The notes: generated by a model not told the origin, from the letters alone. Positions 30,331 to 42,077 are shown, counted from the stretch's first letter. The stretch: 64,000 nt of DNA from Candidatus Thiodiazotropha endoloripes (GCF_001708965.1 NZ_LVJW01000006.1:620001-684000), one strand, 5' to 3'. Translations and numbers: made by a program.

Positions 30331-33300
30331 CTAATCTGACTCCGGGGTATTGAGCGCCTCTTTGAACGCCTGTTCGACCTCTTCCACCACCAGCTCGTTC
30401 TTGGCTTCGGCTTCAGCAGTCTCTTCATGGCGTCTGCGACGACGCTCGTTATGGTAGGAGAGACCGGTACCGGACGGGATCAGACGTCCGACAATTACGT
30501 TCTCTTTCAGACCATTGAGACGATCTCCCAAACCTCTCACAGCCGCCTCGGTCAGTACCCTGGTGGTCTCCTGGAAAGAGGCCGCCGAGATGAACGACTC
30601 GGTCGCCAGCGAGGCTTTGGTAATACCCAGCAGCAGCGGATCGTAGAGTGCCGGGTGCTTGCTTTCAGCACGCAGCGCCTCGGCCTCTTCCAGCAGCATG
30701 GAACGCTCCACCTGCTCACCTTTGAGGAAGCGGCTGTCGCCGGAAGCGGAGACTTCAACCTTACGCAGCATCTGGCGAATGATCACCTCGATGTGCTTGT
30801 CGTTGATCTTTACACCCTGCAGACGGTAGACGTCCTGAATCTCTTTCACCAGATACTCCGCCAGATCGGTGACACCTTTCAGGCGCAGTATGTCATGGGG
30901 GTTGAGCTCACCATCGGAGATGACCTCCCCTTTGACCACCTGCTCACCCTCGAACACGTTGACGTGGCGCCACTTGGGAATCAGCTCTTCGTGCTGCTCA
31001 CCATCCGGATCGGTGATGATCAGGCGCTGCTTACCCTTGGTGTCCTTTCCGAAGCTGACGGTACCGGTCGCCTCAGCCAGGATCGCCGGATCTTTCGGCT
31101 TACGGGCTTCGAACAGATCGGCAACCCGGGGCAGACCACCGGTGATATCACGGGTCTTGGATGACTCCTGCGGGATACGGGCGAGAATATCACCCACGCC
31201 GACATTCGCCCCATCCTGTACATTGACCACCGCGTTCGCCGGCAGATAGTAGTGGGCGGGGATGTCGGTGCCGGCAATGTTCAGGTCTTTCTCCTTGTCG
31301 TCCACCAGCTTCACCATCGGACGAATATCCTTACCCGCAGCCGGACGCTGCTTGGGATCGATAACCTCCAGAGAGCTCAGGCCGGTGACCTCATCAGTCT
31401 TCTTCTGTACGGTGACACCGTCAACAAAGTCGACGAAACGCAGCACACCTTCCACCTCGGTAACAACCGGATGGGTATGGGGATCCCAGTTGGCCACAAT
31501 CTGACCACCATCGACCGCCGTACCGTCTTCCACCTGCAGGGTGGCGCCATAAGGCACCTTGTAACGCTCACGCTCACGACCAACCTCATCGACGATGGTC
31601 AGCTCACCGGAACGGGAGGTGGCCACCAGATGACCGCTGGAGTGTTTCACGGTTTTGATGTTGTGCAGGCGTACCGTACCGGCTGCCTTCACCTGGATGT
31701 TATTGACCGCAGCCGAACGGGATGCAGCACCACCGATATGGAAGGTACGCATGGTCAGCTGGGTACCGGGTTCACCGATCGACTGGGCGGCGATAACACC
31801 GACAGACTCACCCATGTTCACCTGGTGACCACGGGCCAGGTCACGGCCATAACACTTGCCGCAGACACCGACTTTGGCATTACAGGTAATCGCAGAGCGG
31901 ACCACCACCTGGTCGACACCTGCGGTCTCCAGCTTTTCCATCCACTTTTCGTCCAGCAGTACACCAGCCTCGCAGACCACTTCATCACCGCCTGGCTTGT
32001 AGACCGCCTGAGCCGTGACACGTCCCAGTATCCGCTCTCTCAGAGGTTCGACCACGTCACCACCCTCGATGATCGGCTGCATCAGCAGCCCCTCTTCGGT
32101 ACCGCAATCCTCTTCGAGCACCACCATATCCTGGGCCACATCAACCAGTCGACGGGTCAGGTAACCGGAGTTGGCGGTCTTCAGCGCAGTATCCGCCAGA
32201 CCTTTACGAGCACCATGGGTTGAGATGAAGTACTGCAGTACGTCCAGACCTTCACGGAAGTTCGCCGTGATCGGGGTTTCGATGATGGAGCCGTCGGGTT
32301 TCGCCATCAGGCCACGCATACCGGCCAGCTGTCTGATCTGGGCCGCGGAACCACGGGCGCCGGAGTCGGCCATCATGTAGACCGAGTTGAAGGAGTCCTG
32401 CTCGACCTCGTTACCTTCCCGGTCGACCACCATCTCCTTACCCAGTTTGCTCATCATCGCCTTGGCTACCTGGTCATTGGTGTGGGACCAGATATCAACC
32501 ACCTTGTTGTAGCGCTCACCGTTGGTTACCAGACCGGAGGTGTACTGACTCTCGATCTCTTTGACTTCCGACTCGGCGGAAGCGAGGATTTCGGTCTTCT
32601 CTTCCGGCACCACCATATCGTTGGAGCAGAAGGAGACCGCCGCCTTGGTGGCGTAGCGGAAGCCCATATACATCAGCTGGTCGGCAAAGATAACCGTATC
32701 TTTCAGACCGAGCTGGCGATAACAGGCATTGATCAGATTCGAGATCTGCTTCTTGCCCATTGCCTGATCGACCAGGTTGAAGGGCAGTCCGGCAGGCACG
32801 ATGCTGTAGACCAGGGTACGACCGATGGTGGTGTCGATGACCCGAGTCTCCTCGGAGAGGTTGCCATCGTCGTCCAGTACGGTATCTTTCATCCGTACCT
32901 TGACCCGCGCCTGCAGATCGGCAAAACCCGCCTCATAGGCCCGTTTCGCCTCGGCCACATCGGCGAACACCATGCCTTCACCCTTGGCATTGATACGCTC
33001 ACGGGTCATAAAGTAGAGACCCAGTACCACGTCCTGGGAAGGTACGATGATCGGATCACCATTCGCCGGTGAGAGAATGTTGTTGGTGGCCATCATCAGG
33101 CTGCGTGCTTCCAGCTGGGCTTCCAGCGAGAGGGGCACGTGAACCGCCATCTGATCACCGTCGAAGTCGGCGTTGAATGCGGTACAGACCAGCGGATGGA
33201 GCTGAATCGCCTTACCTTCGATCAGCACCGGCTCAAATGCCTGGATACCGAGTCTGTGCAGGGTTGGCGCACGGTTCAGCATCACCGGATGTTCGCGGAT

Positions 33301-34545
33301 AACCTCTTCGAGGATATCCCAGACCTCACCTGATCCACGTTCGACCAGCTTTTTCGCGGCTTTGATGGTGGTCGCCAGACCGCGCAGTTGCAGTTTGCTG
33401 AAGATGAACGGCTTGAACAGCTCCAGCGCCATGCGCTTTGGCAGACCACACTGATGCAGCTTGAGGGTCGGACCCACCACGATCACCGAACGACCGGAGT
33501 AGTCGACACGCTTACCCAACAGATTCTGCCGGAAACGGCCCTGCTTACCCTTGATCATATCGGCCAGGGACTTCAGCGGACGGCGGTTGGTGCCGGTGAT
33601 GGCACGACCACGGCGACCGTTGTCGAGCAGCGCATCCACAGACTCCTGCAGCATACGCTTTTCGTTGCGCACGATGATATCCGGCGCATTCAGGTCGAGC
33701 AGACGCTTCAGACGATTGTTACGGTTGATTACCCGACGATAGAGATCGTTCAGGTCGGAAGTGGCAAAACGGCCACCATCCAGAGGTACCAGTGGACGCA
33801 GCTCAGGGGGTAGAACCGGCAGAACGGTCATCACCATCCACTCGGGACGGTTACCCGACTCCTGCAGGGACTCCAGCAGCTTCAGTCGCTTGGTGAATTT
33901 CTTGATCTTGGTCTCGGAGTTGGTACCGTCGATCTCTTCACGCAGTCGCTTGATCTCTTCCGGAATATCGATGGTCTTCAGCAGTTCATAGACCGCTTCG
34001 GCGCCCATTCGCGCATCGAACTCATCACCATTCTCTTCGATGGCGTCCAGATACTGTTCGTCCGTCAGCAGCTGACCGCGCTCCAGCGGCGTCATACCCG
34101 GATCGACCACCACGAAGGATTCGAAGTAGAGTACACGCTCGATATCCCGAAGGGTCATGTCCATCAACAGGCCGATACGTGACGGCAGTGACTTGAGGAA
34201 CCAGATGTGGGCTACCGGGCTGGCCAACTCGATGTGGCCCATACGCTCACGACGCACTTTCGCCAGAGTGACTTCAACACCACACTTCTCACACACCACA
34301 CCACGGTGCTTCAGGCGCTTGTATTTGCCGCACAAACACTCGTAGTCACTCACCGGACCAAAGATCTTGGCACAGAACAGGCCATCCCGTTCCGGTTTGA
34401 AGGTACGGTAGTTGATGGTCTCCGGTTTCTTCACTTCGCCGTAGGACCAGGAACGGATCATGTCCGGTGATGCCAAACCGATGCGGATCGCATCGAAGTC
34501 TTCAGTCTGACCCTGCTGCTTAAGAATATTCAGTAGATCTTTCAA
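30331..34545 (-). CDS. rpoC: RNA polymerase beta' subunit
   Basis: Beta' carries the catalytic magnesium and clamp. The 1404-residue protein has the N-terminal zinc site [20 protein letters not shown], the invariant [12 protein letters not shown] catalytic loop, the bridge-helix region [20 protein letters not shown], the second zinc site with [15 protein letters not shown], and the C-terminal [20 protein letters not shown]. The start codon is TTG (34543-34545), preceded by AGGAG nine bases upstream; homology starts at this codon ([12 protein letters not shown]). It lies 42 bp after rpoB. Confidence 0.98.
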   Translation of the reverse strand: MKDLLNILKQQGQTEDFDAIRIGLASPDMIRSWSYGEVKKPETINYRTFKPERDGLFCAKIFGPVSDYECLCGKYKRLKHRGVVCEKCGVEVTLAKVRRERMGHIELASPVAHIWFLKSLPSRIGLLMDMTLRDIERVLYFESFVVVDPGMTPLERGQLLTDEQYLDAIEENGDEFDARMGAEAVYELLKTIDIPEEIKRLREEIDGTNSETKIKKFTKRLKLLESLQESGNRPEWMVMTVLPVLPPELRPLVPLDGGRFATSDLNDLYRRVINRNNRLKRLLDLNAPDIIVRNEKRMLQESVDALLDNGRRGRAITGTNRRPLKSLADMIKGKQGRFRQNLLGKRVDYSGRSVIVVGPTLKLHQCGLPKRMALELFKPFIFSKLQLRGLATTIKAAKKLVERGSGEVWDILEEVIREHPVMLNRAPTLHRLGIQAFEPVLIEGKAIQLHPLVCTAFNADFDGDQMAVHVPLSLEAQLEARSLMMATNNILSPANGDPIIVPSQDVVLGLYFMTRERINAKGEGMVFADVAEAKRAYEAGFADLQARVKVRMKDTVLDDDGNLSEETRVIDTTIGRTLVYSIVPAGLPFNLVDQAMGKKQISNLINACYRQLGLKDTVIFADQLMYMGFRYATKAAVSFCSNDMVVPEEKTEILASAESEVKEIESQYTSGLVTNGERYNKVVDIWSHTNDQVAKAMMSKLGKEMVVDREGNEVEQDSFNSVYMMADSGARGSAAQIRQLAGMRGLMAKPDGSIIETPITANFREGLDVLQYFISTHGARKGLADTALKTANSGYLTRRLVDVAQDMVVLEEDCGTEEGLLMQPIIEGGDVVEPLRERILGRVTAQAVYKPGGDEVVCEAGVLLDEKWMEKLETAGVDQVVVRSAITCNAKVGVCGKCYGRDLARGHQVNMGESVGVIAAQSIGEPGTQLTMRTFHIGGAASRSAAVNNIQVKAAGTVRLHNIKTVKHSSGHLVATSRSGELTIVDEVGRERERYKVPYGATLQVEDGTAVDGGQIVANWDPHTHPVVTEVEGVLRFVDFVDGVTVQKKTDEVTGLSSLEVIDPKQRPAAGKDIRPMVKLVDDKEKDLNIAGTDIPAHYYLPANAVVNVQDGANVGVGDILARIPQESSKTRDITGGLPRVADLFEARKPKDPAILAEATGTVSFGKDTKGKQRLIITDPDGEQHEELIPKWRHVNVFEGEQVVKGEVISDGELNPHDILRLKGVTDLAEYLVKEIQDVYRLQGVKINDKHIEVIIRQMLRKVEVSASGDSRFLKGEQVERSMLLEEAEALRAESKHPALYDPLLLGITKASLATESFISAASFQETTRVLTEAAVRGLGDRLNGLKENVIVGRLIPSGTGLSYHNERRRRRHEETAEAEAKNELVVEEVEQAFKEALNTPESD

Positions 34546-34587
34546 GATCGTCTCTCCTGCATTCAGTTACTGACCTGAGTCAGCACT

Positions 34588-37500
34588 TCAGTCCTGTTCC
34601 AGTTCAATGTTGATCGCCAGAGATCGGATCTCTTTGACCAGTACGTTGAACGACTCGGGCATGCCTGCTTCCATCTGATGATTGCCATCAACGATGTTCT
34701 TGTACATGCGGGTACGGCCATTGACATCATCCGACTTGACCGTGAGCATCTCCTGCAAGGTGTAGGCTGCGCCGTAGGCTTCCAGCGCCCAGACCTCCAT
34801 CTCACCGAAGCGCTGGCCACCGAACTGCGCCTTACCACCCAGCGGCTGCTGGGTAACCAGACTGTAGGGACCGGTTGAACGGGCGTGCATCTTGTCATCT
34901 ACCAGATGGTTGAGCTTCAGCATGTACATGTAGCCCACGGTGACATCACGTTCGAAGGAGTCACCGGTACGCCCGTCAAACAGTTTGCACTGGCCGCTCT
35001 CCGGCAGACCCGCCAGTTCCAGCATCGCTTTGACTTCGCTCTCATGAGCACCATCGAATACCGGCGTCGCCATCGGCACACCCTTCTTCAGATTCATGCA
35101 CATGGCCACCACCTCTTCGTCGGTAAAGGAGTCGATATCCTCTTTTTTACCGCTGGTGTTGTAGACCTTGTCGAGGAATCCACGCAGTTCCGCCATTTTG
35201 CTCTTTGCCTCGAGCATCGCGCCGATACGGCGTCCTACGCCCTTGGCGGCAAAACCCAGATGGGTCTCCAGTACCTGTCCGACGTTCATACGCGAGGGTA
35301 CGCCGAGCGGGTTGAGTACAATATCCACCGGCTCGCCATGCTCATCGAAAGGCATATCCTCAACCGGCACGATGGTGGAGATAACGCCCTTGTTACCATG
35401 ACGACCCGCCATCTTGTCACCAGGCTGGATGCGACGTTTCACCGCCACATAGACCTTGACCATCTTCAGCACGCCAGGTGCCAGATCGTCTCCGGCGGTC
35501 AGTTTGCGCTTCTTCTCCTCGAACTTGTCGCGGAAGGTTTCACGCTGGGCTTTGATCTGCTCGGCTATCGCCTCCAGCTGTGCAGCAGACTCTTCATTGC
35601 GCAGACGGATCTCAAGCCACTTGTCCCGATCCAGTTCCGCAAGATAGGTTTTGGTGACTTTGGTGCCAGCCTTAATCTGGTTGGGACCGCCATCGACCAC
35701 CTTGCCGATCAGCATCTTTTCCACACGCTGGAAGGTGTCGTCTTCCATGATGCGCAACTGATCGTCCAGATCCTTGCGCACCCGGTCCAGCTCAACCTTT
35801 TCGATCTGCAGGGCGCGGGCATCTTTCTCGACGCCGTCACGAGTAAAGACCTGTACGTCGATAACAGTACCGACCATACCTGAGGAGACCCGCAGGGAGG
35901 TGTCTTTCACATCAGACGCCTTCTCACCGAAGATCGCTCTGAGCAGCTTCTCTTCCGGGGTCAGCTGGGACTCGCCCTTGGGGGTAACCTTACCCACCAG
36001 GATGTCGCCTTCGCGTACCTCGGCACCGATGTAGATAATGCCCGACTCATCCAGTTTTGAGAGGGCGGCTTCACCCACATTCGGGATATCGCCGGTGATC
36101 TCTTCAGGACCCAGCTTGGTATCCCGGGCCATACAGGTCATCTCTTCGATGTGGATCGAGGTGAAACGATCCTCCTGCACGACACGTTCGGAGATGAGGA
36201 TGGAATCCTCGAAGTTGTAACCGTTCCAGGGCATGAACGCGACCCGCAGGTTCTGTCCCAGGGCCAGCTCACCCAGATCGGTGGAGGGGCCGTCGGCCAG
36301 TACGTCACCACGAGCGATCACATCATCCACATTCACCAGCGGACGCTGGTTGATGCAGGTGTTCTGGTTGGAGCGGGTGTATTTGGTCAGATTGTAGATA
36401 TCCACACCGGGCTCGCCAGCTTCGGTCTCATCATCGTTGACCCGCACCACGATACGCGCCGCGTCGACCGATTCGATCACGCCGCCACGCTTGGCCACCA
36501 CGGTGACACCGGAGTCAACCGCTACGACACGCTCGATGCCGGTACCCACCAAAGGTTTTTCAGCACGCAGTACAGGCACAGCCTGACGCTGCATGTTGGA
36601 GCCCATCAATGCGCGGTTCGCATCATCGTGTTCCAGGAAGGGGATCAGGGAGGCCGCAACCGAGACGATCTGTTTCGGCGATACGTCGATGTACTGCACC
36701 TTGTCCGGTGAAGAGAGGGTGAACTCATTCTGGAAACGGGATGAGACCAGCTCATCCGCCAGGTAACCCTTCTCATCCAGTGAAGCGTTCGCCTGGGCAA
36801 TGACATAGCGCCCCTCTTCAATGGCAGAGAGATAATCGATCTGATCGGTTACCTTGCCATCATCCACTTTTCGGTATGGGGTTTCGAGAAAGCCGAAACG
36901 GTTGGTTCTCGAATAGACCGCCAGGGAGTTGATCAAACCGATGTTCGGGCCTTCAGGGGTCTCGATCGGGCAGACACGACCGTAGTGGGTCGGATGGACG
37001 TCACGCACTTCGAAGCCGGCACGCTCACGGGCCAGACCACCCGGGCCGAGGGCCGATACACGGCGCTTGTGGGTAACCTCTGAAAGGGGGTTGTTCTGAT
37101 CCATGAACTGGGACAGCTGACTGGAGCCGAAAAACTCCTTGATGGCAGCCGATACCGGTTTCGCGTTGATCATCTCCTGAGGCATCAGACCTTCGGATTC
37201 CGCCTGGGTCAGACGCTCTTTCACGGCACGTTCGACACGTACCAGACCAACCCGGAACTGGTTCTCCGCCATCTCACCGACACAGCGGATACGACGGTTA
37301 CCCAGGTGATCGATATCATCCACCACACCATTACCGTTACGGATGTTGATCAGTTCATTGAGTACATCGACGATGTCCTCTTTGGAGAGTACGCCTTCAC
37401 CGGTCTCATCATCACGACTCAGACGACGGTTGAATTTCATCCGTCCAACCGCAGAGAGATCATATCTTTCCGGGGTGAAGAACAGATTGTTGAACAGATT

Positions 37501-38664
37501 CTGTGCAGCCTCTTTGGTTGGCGGCTCGCCAGGACGCATCATTCTGTAGATTTCGACCTGGGCTTCAAGCTCGTTGGTGGTCGGATCGATACGCAGGGTT
37601 TCCGATACGAAGGGGCCGTGATCCAGATCATTGGTGAACAGGGTTTCCAGCTTCTTCACCCCATTCTCGATCAACTTCTCGAAAATCTCTTCGGTGATCT
37701 CGGAGTTGGCTTCAGCGACCAGCTCGCCGGTCCCTTTATCCACCACATTGTGCGCCAGGACCTTGCCATAGACAAACTCACGCGGCACATCGAGCTTGTT
37801 GACACCGGCCTTCTCCAGCTCGCGAATATGGCGGGCGGTGATGCGTCGACCGGTTTCGACAAGTACCTTGTCACCGGTTTTGATATCGAAGCTGACTGTC
37901 TCGCCACGCAATCTTTCCGGTACCAGATCGAGCTTCAAGGTACGCTTGGTCAGAGTGAAGCTGTCTGTCTCGAAGAACATCCCCAGGATCTCTTCGGTCT
38001 CATAACCCAGGGCGCGTAGCAGAATGGTGGCCGGCAGCTTGCGACGACGGTCGATACGTACGAACACGTTGTCCTTAGGGTCGAACTCGAAATCGAGCCA
38101 GGAACCACGGTAGGGAATCACCCGGGCAGAGAACAGCAACTTACCCGATGAGTGTGTCTTACCACGGTCGTGATCGAAGAACACGCCGGGCGAACGGTGC
38201 AGCTGGGAGACGATAACCCTTTCGGTACCATTTATCACGAAGGTACCGGTATCGGTCATCAGGGGCAGTTCCCCCATATAGACTTCCTGCTCACGGATAT
38301 CCTTGACTACTTTGGAGCCCGCTGGAGCCTCTTTGTCATAGATAACCAGGCGAACCAGCACGCGCAGGGGAGCGGCGTAGGTGGTGCCACGCAGTTGACA
38401 CTCCCTGACATCGAACACAGGCTCACCAAGCTTGTAGTTCACATATTCGAGAACCGCGTTGCCGGAATAACTCGTTATCGGCATTACCGACTTGAATGCG
38501 GCATGCAACCCGAGTTCCTGGCGATCGTCGGCTGCCACACCGTCCTGAAGAAAGCTCCGATAGGAGTCAATCTGTGTTGCAAGTAAAAACGGAACATCCA
38601 GAATACTGGGTCGTTTACCGAAGTCTTTACGGATTCGCTTCTTTTCGGTGAAAGAATAGGCCAT
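34588..38664 (-). CDS. rpoB: RNA polymerase beta subunit
   Basis: Beta forms one pincer of the polymerase. From ATG 38664 the protein has 1358 residues and starts [20 protein letters not shown]; an upstream in-frame start at 38718 would add 18 residues that lack family similarity. The rifampicin region reads [19 protein letters not shown] then [13 protein letters not shown], wild-type at the residues usually mutated. [10 protein letters not shown] near residue 1065 (catalytic region) and [20 protein letters not shown] at the C-terminus are intact. Confidence 0.98.
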   Translation of the reverse strand: MAYSFTEKKRIRKDFGKRPSILDVPFLLATQIDSYRSFLQDGVAADDRQELGLHAAFKSVMPITSYSGNAVLEYVNYKLGEPVFDVRECQLRGTTYAAPLRVLVRLVIYDKEAPAGSKVVKDIREQEVYMGELPLMTDTGTFVINGTERVIVSQLHRSPGVFFDHDRGKTHSSGKLLFSARVIPYRGSWLDFEFDPKDNVFVRIDRRRKLPATILLRALGYETEEILGMFFETDSFTLTKRTLKLDLVPERLRGETVSFDIKTGDKVLVETGRRITARHIRELEKAGVNKLDVPREFVYGKVLAHNVVDKGTGELVAEANSEITEEIFEKLIENGVKKLETLFTNDLDHGPFVSETLRIDPTTNELEAQVEIYRMMRPGEPPTKEAAQNLFNNLFFTPERYDLSAVGRMKFNRRLSRDDETGEGVLSKEDIVDVLNELINIRNGNGVVDDIDHLGNRRIRCVGEMAENQFRVGLVRVERAVKERLTQAESEGLMPQEMINAKPVSAAIKEFFGSSQLSQFMDQNNPLSEVTHKRRVSALGPGGLARERAGFEVRDVHPTHYGRVCPIETPEGPNIGLINSLAVYSRTNRFGFLETPYRKVDDGKVTDQIDYLSAIEEGRYVIAQANASLDEKGYLADELVSSRFQNEFTLSSPDKVQYIDVSPKQIVSVAASLIPFLEHDDANRALMGSNMQRQAVPVLRAEKPLVGTGIERVVAVDSGVTVVAKRGGVIESVDAARIVVRVNDDETEAGEPGVDIYNLTKYTRSNQNTCINQRPLVNVDDVIARGDVLADGPSTDLGELALGQNLRVAFMPWNGYNFEDSILISERVVQEDRFTSIHIEEMTCMARDTKLGPEEITGDIPNVGEAALSKLDESGIIYIGAEVREGDILVGKVTPKGESQLTPEEKLLRAIFGEKASDVKDTSLRVSSGMVGTVIDVQVFTRDGVEKDARALQIEKVELDRVRKDLDDQLRIMEDDTFQRVEKMLIGKVVDGGPNQIKAGTKVTKTYLAELDRDKWLEIRLRNEESAAQLEAIAEQIKAQRETFRDKFEEKKRKLTAGDDLAPGVLKMVKVYVAVKRRIQPGDKMAGRHGNKGVISTIVPVEDMPFDEHGEPVDIVLNPLGVPSRMNVGQVLETHLGFAAKGVGRRIGAMLEAKSKMAELRGFLDKVYNTSGKKEDIDSFTDEEVVAMCMNLKKGVPMATPVFDGAHESEVKAMLELAGLPESGQCKLFDGRTGDSFERDVTVGYMYMLKLNHLVDDKMHARSTGPYSLVTQQPLGGKAQFGGQRFGEMEVWALEAYGAAYTLQEMLTVKSDDVNGRTRMYKNIVDGNHQMEAGMPESFNVLVKEIRSLAINIELEQD

Positions 38665-38843
38665 GCTGCCATCCCTCAGTGTCTTACGCTTGGTGGTTGC
38701 GATGAGGACACCGGGCAAACCGCCCCGAAATCACCATCGCTTCAAACTGTCTCCTGACTTATTGGCTCAGGGAACCGGCTTTATAAAGATACAGATCCAG
38801 TTTAAGTCAGAAAGGTTCTTTTAAAGCACATTATGCAAGCGGG

Positions 38844-38872
38844 AAAAGGCCGGTGGCATTACGCCACCAGCC
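38844..38872 (-). terminator. Attenuator between rplL and rpoB
   Basis: A stem GGCTGGTGGC/GCCACCGGCC with one mismatch and a 5-nt loop (38848-38872) is followed on the minus strand by UUUU (38844-38847), 40 bp after the rplL stop. The E. coli rplL-rpoB junction has a partial terminator at the same place that sets lower rpoBC expression; the same job is inferred here. Confidence 0.7.
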
Positions 38873-38910
38873 TCAACCGCGCTTGTCTACAGACGATCGA
38901 GACGAGAATC

Positions 38911-39291
38911 TTATTTGATCTCGGCTTTAGCGCCCGCCTCTTCAAGCTGCTTCTTGGCCTCTTCGGCCTCTTCCTTGCTGACGCCTTCCTTCAAGGTTGA
39001 AGGTGCGCCTTCTACAGCTTCTTTTGCCTCTTTGAGGCCCAGACCGGTCATGCCGCGAACTGCTTTGATGACAGCAATCTTGTTGCCGCCGATCTCTGCC
39101 AGTACCACGTCGAATTCGGTCTTCTCTTCAGCGGCGGCAGCGTCACCACCACCAGCAGCTGCAGGGGCAGCAGCCACAGCGGCAGCTGCGGATACGCCAA
39201 ACTTCTCTTCCATTGCCTCGATCAAAGCGACAACGTCCATCACGGACATTTCGGCAATTGCGTCGAGAATCTCTTCTTTAGAAACGGCCAT
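38911..39291 (-). CDS. rplL: 50S ribosomal protein L7/L12
   Basis: L7/L12 forms the multi-copy stalk that recruits translation GTPases. The 126-residue protein has the N-terminal dimer helix ([20 protein letters not shown]), an Ala/Gly-rich hinge at about residues 34-55, and the C-terminal domain with [20 protein letters not shown]. It lies 218 bp after rplJ, an unusually large gap filled by an inverted-repeat element. Confidence 0.98.
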   Translation of the reverse strand: MAVSKEEILDAIAEMSVMDVVALIEAMEEKFGVSAAAAVAAAPAAAGGGDAAAAEEKTEFDVVLAEIGGNKIAVIKAVRGMTGLGLKEAKEAVEGAPSTLKEGVSKEEAEEAKKQLEEAGAKAEIK

Positions 39292-39333
39292 TGTTTAACT
39301 CCTGAAAAAATTTTGTACGATAACTTTGTGTTG

Positions 39334-39497
39334 AACCTGAATCCGTGGGTCCATCAGGGCACATCGCACAAGCTCTTGATCCGTCTAGCTATATAAAAAT
39401 TCTCACCAGACCTAAGGGCATGGCTACGAATTTTTATTACGCCATCCGAATCAATATCTTGCACGCTGCACTCCTTCTGAACCCACGGATTCAGGTT
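39334..39497. repeat. 164-bp inverted-repeat element between rplJ and rplL
   Basis: The ends 39334-39350 and 39481-39497 are perfect 17-bp inverted copies (AACCTGAATCCGTGGGT and its complement). An inner perfect 10-bp pair, ATAAAAATTC 39393-39402 with GAATTTTTAT 39428-39437, and an imperfect pair around GCACAAGCTCTTGAT and ATCAATATCTTGCAC, make the whole foldable as a long branched hairpin. There is no ORF. The form is that of a small non-autonomous mobile element (MITE) or a structured intercistronic RNA. No target-site duplication is clear. Other copies are not seen in this window. Confidence 0.75.
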
Positions 39498-39509
39498 TAA
39501 TAAAACCAA

Positions 39510-40037
39510 TCAGGCCGCCTCTTTGGCGTCCTTGATCGCTGCCACAGTCCGGACCAGCTTGCCAGGCACTTCGTTGACAGTGCGAGCCAGTTTCTCGATC
39601 GGTGCCTTCATGACCGCCATCAGCAAGCTGATAGCCTGATCATAAGTCGGCATCTTGGCCAGGGTATCGATATCGCTCGGGGCAAGCATTTTGCCGCCGA
39701 TGGATACCATCTTGACCTCGAGAAGCTTATGCTCCTTGGCAAAGTCCTTAATGACACGTGCTGCGGAACCCGGGTCTTCCTGAGAGAAGGCCAGGATCAA
39801 CGGACCCGTCAATCCTTCCTGCATACAGGCAAAATCCGTATCCTCTACGGCACGCTTGGCCAGGGTGTTTCTGACTACCCGCAGGTAGACGCCATTGTTA
39901 CGCGCTTCACGACGCAACAGGGTCATCTGCTCGACAGTCAGACCACGATATTCAGCTGCAACAGCTGACAGTGCACTACTGGCCACATCATTGACTTCGG
40001 CAACGATGGCTTTCTTTTGCTCAATATTGAGTGCCAA
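39510..40037 (-). CDS. rplJ: 50S ribosomal protein L10
   Basis: L10 anchors L7/L12 dimers and, in complex with them, represses its own operon. The family start (ALNIEQKKAIVAEV) is placed by a TTG at 40035-40037 preceded by GGAGGTGA, giving 175 residues; the longer open frame to 40082 lacks similarity. Later motifs include EYRGLTVEQMTLLRREARNN, LRVVRNTLAKRAVE and GPLILAFSQEDPGSAARV. The last helix (about residues 135-165) binds L7/L12. Confidence 0.95.
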   Translation of the reverse strand: MALNIEQKKAIVAEVNDVASSALSAVAAEYRGLTVEQMTLLRREARNNGVYLRVVRNTLAKRAVEDTDFACMQEGLTGPLILAFSQEDPGSAARVIKDFAKEHKLLEVKMVSIGGKMLAPSDIDTLAKMPTYDQAISLLMAVMKAPIEKLARTVNEVPGKLVRTVAAIKDAKEAA

Positions 40038-40235
40038 AGTCGTCACCTCCTGATAATGGGGAAATATCACATTTCCCAACACACACTACACGACACCTTA
40101 GTGTCGCAACCTAACGCACGCCATCACCAGGTAAAATCCTGATTGGGGGCGCACCATCTGCGCAGGCAGGATTAAGCATGAAAAGCATGCGCCTGCGGTC
40201 TTTGACAGCACCGGATTTCCGGCACCCCAAAGTTC
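40038..40235 (-). ncRNA. L10-leader-like regulatory region
   Basis: About 200 nt precede rplJ and contain several hairpins on the minus strand: CCGGAaaTCCGG, a CGCAGGC/GCCTGCG stem enclosing a GCATG inverted pair, and CGACAC-TAAG-GTGTCG at 40091-40106. Position, length and branched structure match the L10 leader by which L10(L12)4 controls rplJL translation in enterics. I did not align it to the known consensus. Confidence 0.5.
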
Positions 40236-40269
40236 AAAAAGGGCATCATCACCAACCGGCGTGATGCCC
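40236..40269 (-). terminator. Terminator-like hairpin after rplA
   Basis: GGGCATCA and TGATGCCC pair around a long loop (40241-40269) and are followed by five U residues on the minus strand, 14 bp after the rplA stop. Since rplJ and rpoBC lie downstream, this is probably a partial terminator between rplKA and rplJL. Confidence 0.6.
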
Positions 40270-40282
40270 AGTATTCATTTCG

Positions 40283-40978
40283 TTACAGGCTCAGAGTAGC
40301 CTGATCCAAAATCAGACCTGGTCCCATGGTTGAAGAGACAGTTATCTTCTTCAAATAGACGCCTTTGGCTGAACTCGGTTTTCCTTTAACCAGCGCAGCC
40401 AACAGGGACTCCAGGTTCTCTTTCAGTTTTTGCGGTTCAAAATCGACTTTGCCGATTGAACAGTGAATGATGCCTGCCTTGTCAGTACGGTAACGCACTT
40501 GGCCCGCTTTAGCGTTTTGCACGGCCTCTGCCACATTCGGCGTGACGGTGCCCACTTTGGGGTTAGGCATCAGACCGCGGGGACCGAGAATCTGTCCCAG
40601 CTGACCGACCACACGCATGGCATCGGGAGAAGCAATCACCACATCAAAATCCATGTTGCCGGCTTTGATGTCTGCTGCCAGGTCTTCAAAACCGATAACA
40701 TCAGCACCCGCCTCTTTGGCTGCATCAGCATTAGCACCTTGTGCAAATACCGCAACACGTACAGTTTTACCGGTACCATGGGGCAGTACTGAGGCACCAC
40801 GCACAACCTGATCGGACTTACGCGCATCAACACCCAGGTTGACACTGACATCCACAGACTCGCCGAATTTTACGGAAGAGACCTCTTTCAACAGGCTGAA
40901 TGCATCTTCAGCTGCGTGCAGCTTACCTGGCTCAACCTTTTCACGAATCGCTTTTGCTCGCTTGCTCAACTTAGCCAT
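40283..40978 (-). CDS. rplA: 50S ribosomal protein L1
   Basis: L1 forms the mobile stalk at the E site and represses rplKA translation in enterics. The 231-residue protein shows [36 protein letters not shown], the signature [21 protein letters not shown] (in part) and [17 protein letters not shown]. It is 2 bp after rplK, so the two are coupled. Confidence 0.98.
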   Translation of the reverse strand: MAKLSKRAKAIREKVEPGKLHAAEDAFSLLKEVSSVKFGESVDVSVNLGVDARKSDQVVRGASVLPHGTGKTVRVAVFAQGANADAAKEAGADVIGFEDLAADIKAGNMDFDVVIASPDAMRVVGQLGQILGPRGLMPNPKVGTVTPNVAEAVQNAKAGQVRYRTDKAGIIHCSIGKVDFEPQKLKENLESLLAALVKGKPSSAKGVYLKKITVSSTMGPGLILDQATLSL

Positions 40979-40980
40979 GA

Positions 40981-41415
40981 TTATTCAACCCCCTCTACTT
41001 CCAGCCCCATCTGACGAGCACTACCCGCAATGGTGCGTACCGCCGCATCCATATCTGCAGCTGTGAGGTCAGGCATTTTGATGGTCGCAATCTCTTCCAG
41101 TTGCTTACGGGTTACCGTACCAACTTTGACTGTATTCGGTGTAGAGCTGCCCTTTGGCAGACCCATGGTCTTCTTCAGCAGGACAGAAGCTGGTGGAGTC
41201 TTGGTGATAAAACTGAACGAACGATCATTATAGACCGTGATCACCACTGGAATCGGCAGACCCTTTTCCACACTCTGGGTCTTGGCGTTGAACGCCTTAC
41301 AGAATTCCATGATATTGACACCATGCTGACCCAGCGCAGGACCAACCGGTGGACTTGGATTCGCTTCACCAGCTTTCACTTGAAGCTTGATGTAAGCCAT
41401 TATTTTCTTAGCCAT
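40981..41415 (-). CDS. rplK: 50S ribosomal protein L11
   Basis: L11 sits at the GTPase-associated centre and is needed for the stringent response. ATG 41415, with AGAGGT in front, gives 144 residues beginning [20 protein letters not shown]; the open frame extends upstream without similarity. [19 protein letters not shown] and the rRNA-binding C-terminal domain with [20 protein letters not shown] ending are present. It precedes rplA by 2 bp. Confidence 0.97.
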   Translation of the reverse strand: MAKKIMAYIKLQVKAGEANPSPPVGPALGQHGVNIMEFCKAFNAKTQSVEKGLPIPVVITVYNDRSFSFITKTPPASVLLKKTMGLPKGSSTPNTVKVGTVTRKQLEEIATIKMPDLTAADMDAAVRTIAGSARQMGLEVEGVE

Positions 41416-41481
41416 GTTTACCTCTTCTCCGGGTACAGACGCCATGGACTCTCACCATGACTCCCCATCAATAGAATGAAA

Positions 41482-41513
41482 CCTCCAGCTGCCGATAGAG
41501 CGGCAATCGGAGG
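41482..41513 (-). promoter_or_regulatory. Hairpin in the nusG-rplK spacer (candidate L1-regulated leader)
   Basis: CCTCC/GGAGG and TGCCG/CGGCA form two stacked stems separated by a small internal loop, in the 117-bp gap between nusG and rplK. L1 recognises a short irregular hairpin in the rplK leader of enterics; the location fits but the L1-site bases are not verified. It could also be a partial terminator for nusG. Confidence 0.4.
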
Positions 41514-41532
41514 CCCGCTAATTGAAGGACCG

Positions 41533-42066
41533 TCAGCCCTTCTCTACCTGGCCGAACTCCAGATCCACAGGGGTGGAGCGGCCAAAAATCAGTACCGAGA
41601 CCTTCAAACGACTCTTGTCGTAATCGACCTCTTCGACAACACCGGTAAAGTCGTTGAACGGCCCGTCGACAACCCGAACCACTTCGCCCGGCTCGAATAG
41701 AATCTTTGGACGAGGCTTCTCAACACCTTCCTGTACACGCTGCAGAATGGCGTTTGCCTCTTTCTCGGAAATCGGCGCCGGACGATCCCCGGTGCCACCG
41801 ATAAATCCCATAACCTTCGGCACGTCTTTCACCAGGTGCCAGGTCTCATCGGTCATCTCCATCTGGACCAGCACATAACCGGGGAAAAACTTACGTTCAC
41901 TTTTACGCTGCTGTCCGGCTCTCATCTCGACCACTTCCTCAGTGGGCACCAGAATCTCACCGAATTTATCCTGCATCCCATAACGCTCAACGCGCTCCTT
42001 AAGGGAGCGCTGGACCTGGGACTCAAAGCCGGAATAGGCGTGCACTACATACCATCTCATGGTCAT
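41533..42066 (-). CDS. nusG: Transcription termination/antitermination factor NusG
   Basis: NusG binds polymerase, suppresses pausing, and links to Rho or to ribosome-bound S10. The 177-residue protein has the NGN domain ([19 protein letters not shown] to [16 protein letters not shown]) and the C-terminal KOW domain ([20 protein letters not shown]). The first ATG (42066) is spaced from GGAG; the second, two codons later, is possible. It follows secE by 11 bp. Confidence 0.97.
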   Translation of the reverse strand: MTMRWYVVHAYSGFESQVQRSLKERVERYGMQDKFGEILVPTEEVVEMRAGQQRKSERKFFPGYVLVQMEMTDETWHLVKDVPKVMGFIGGTGDRPAPISEKEANAILQRVQEGVEKPRPKILFEPGEVVRVVDGPFNDFTGVVEEVDYDKSRLKVSVLIFGRSTPVDLEFGQVEKG

Positions 42067-42077
42067 CTCACCACTCC

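Noticed and set aside
31252-32223. Long plus-strand frames opposite rpoC, rpoB, secY and fusA
   Set aside because: They are antisense shadows of high-GC third-position coding sequence, with no start signals or recognisable domains.
38665-38718. Longer N-terminus for RpoB
   Set aside because: The extra 18 residues have no family match, and ATG 38664 with a nearby purine-rich site gives the standard [13 protein letters not shown] start.
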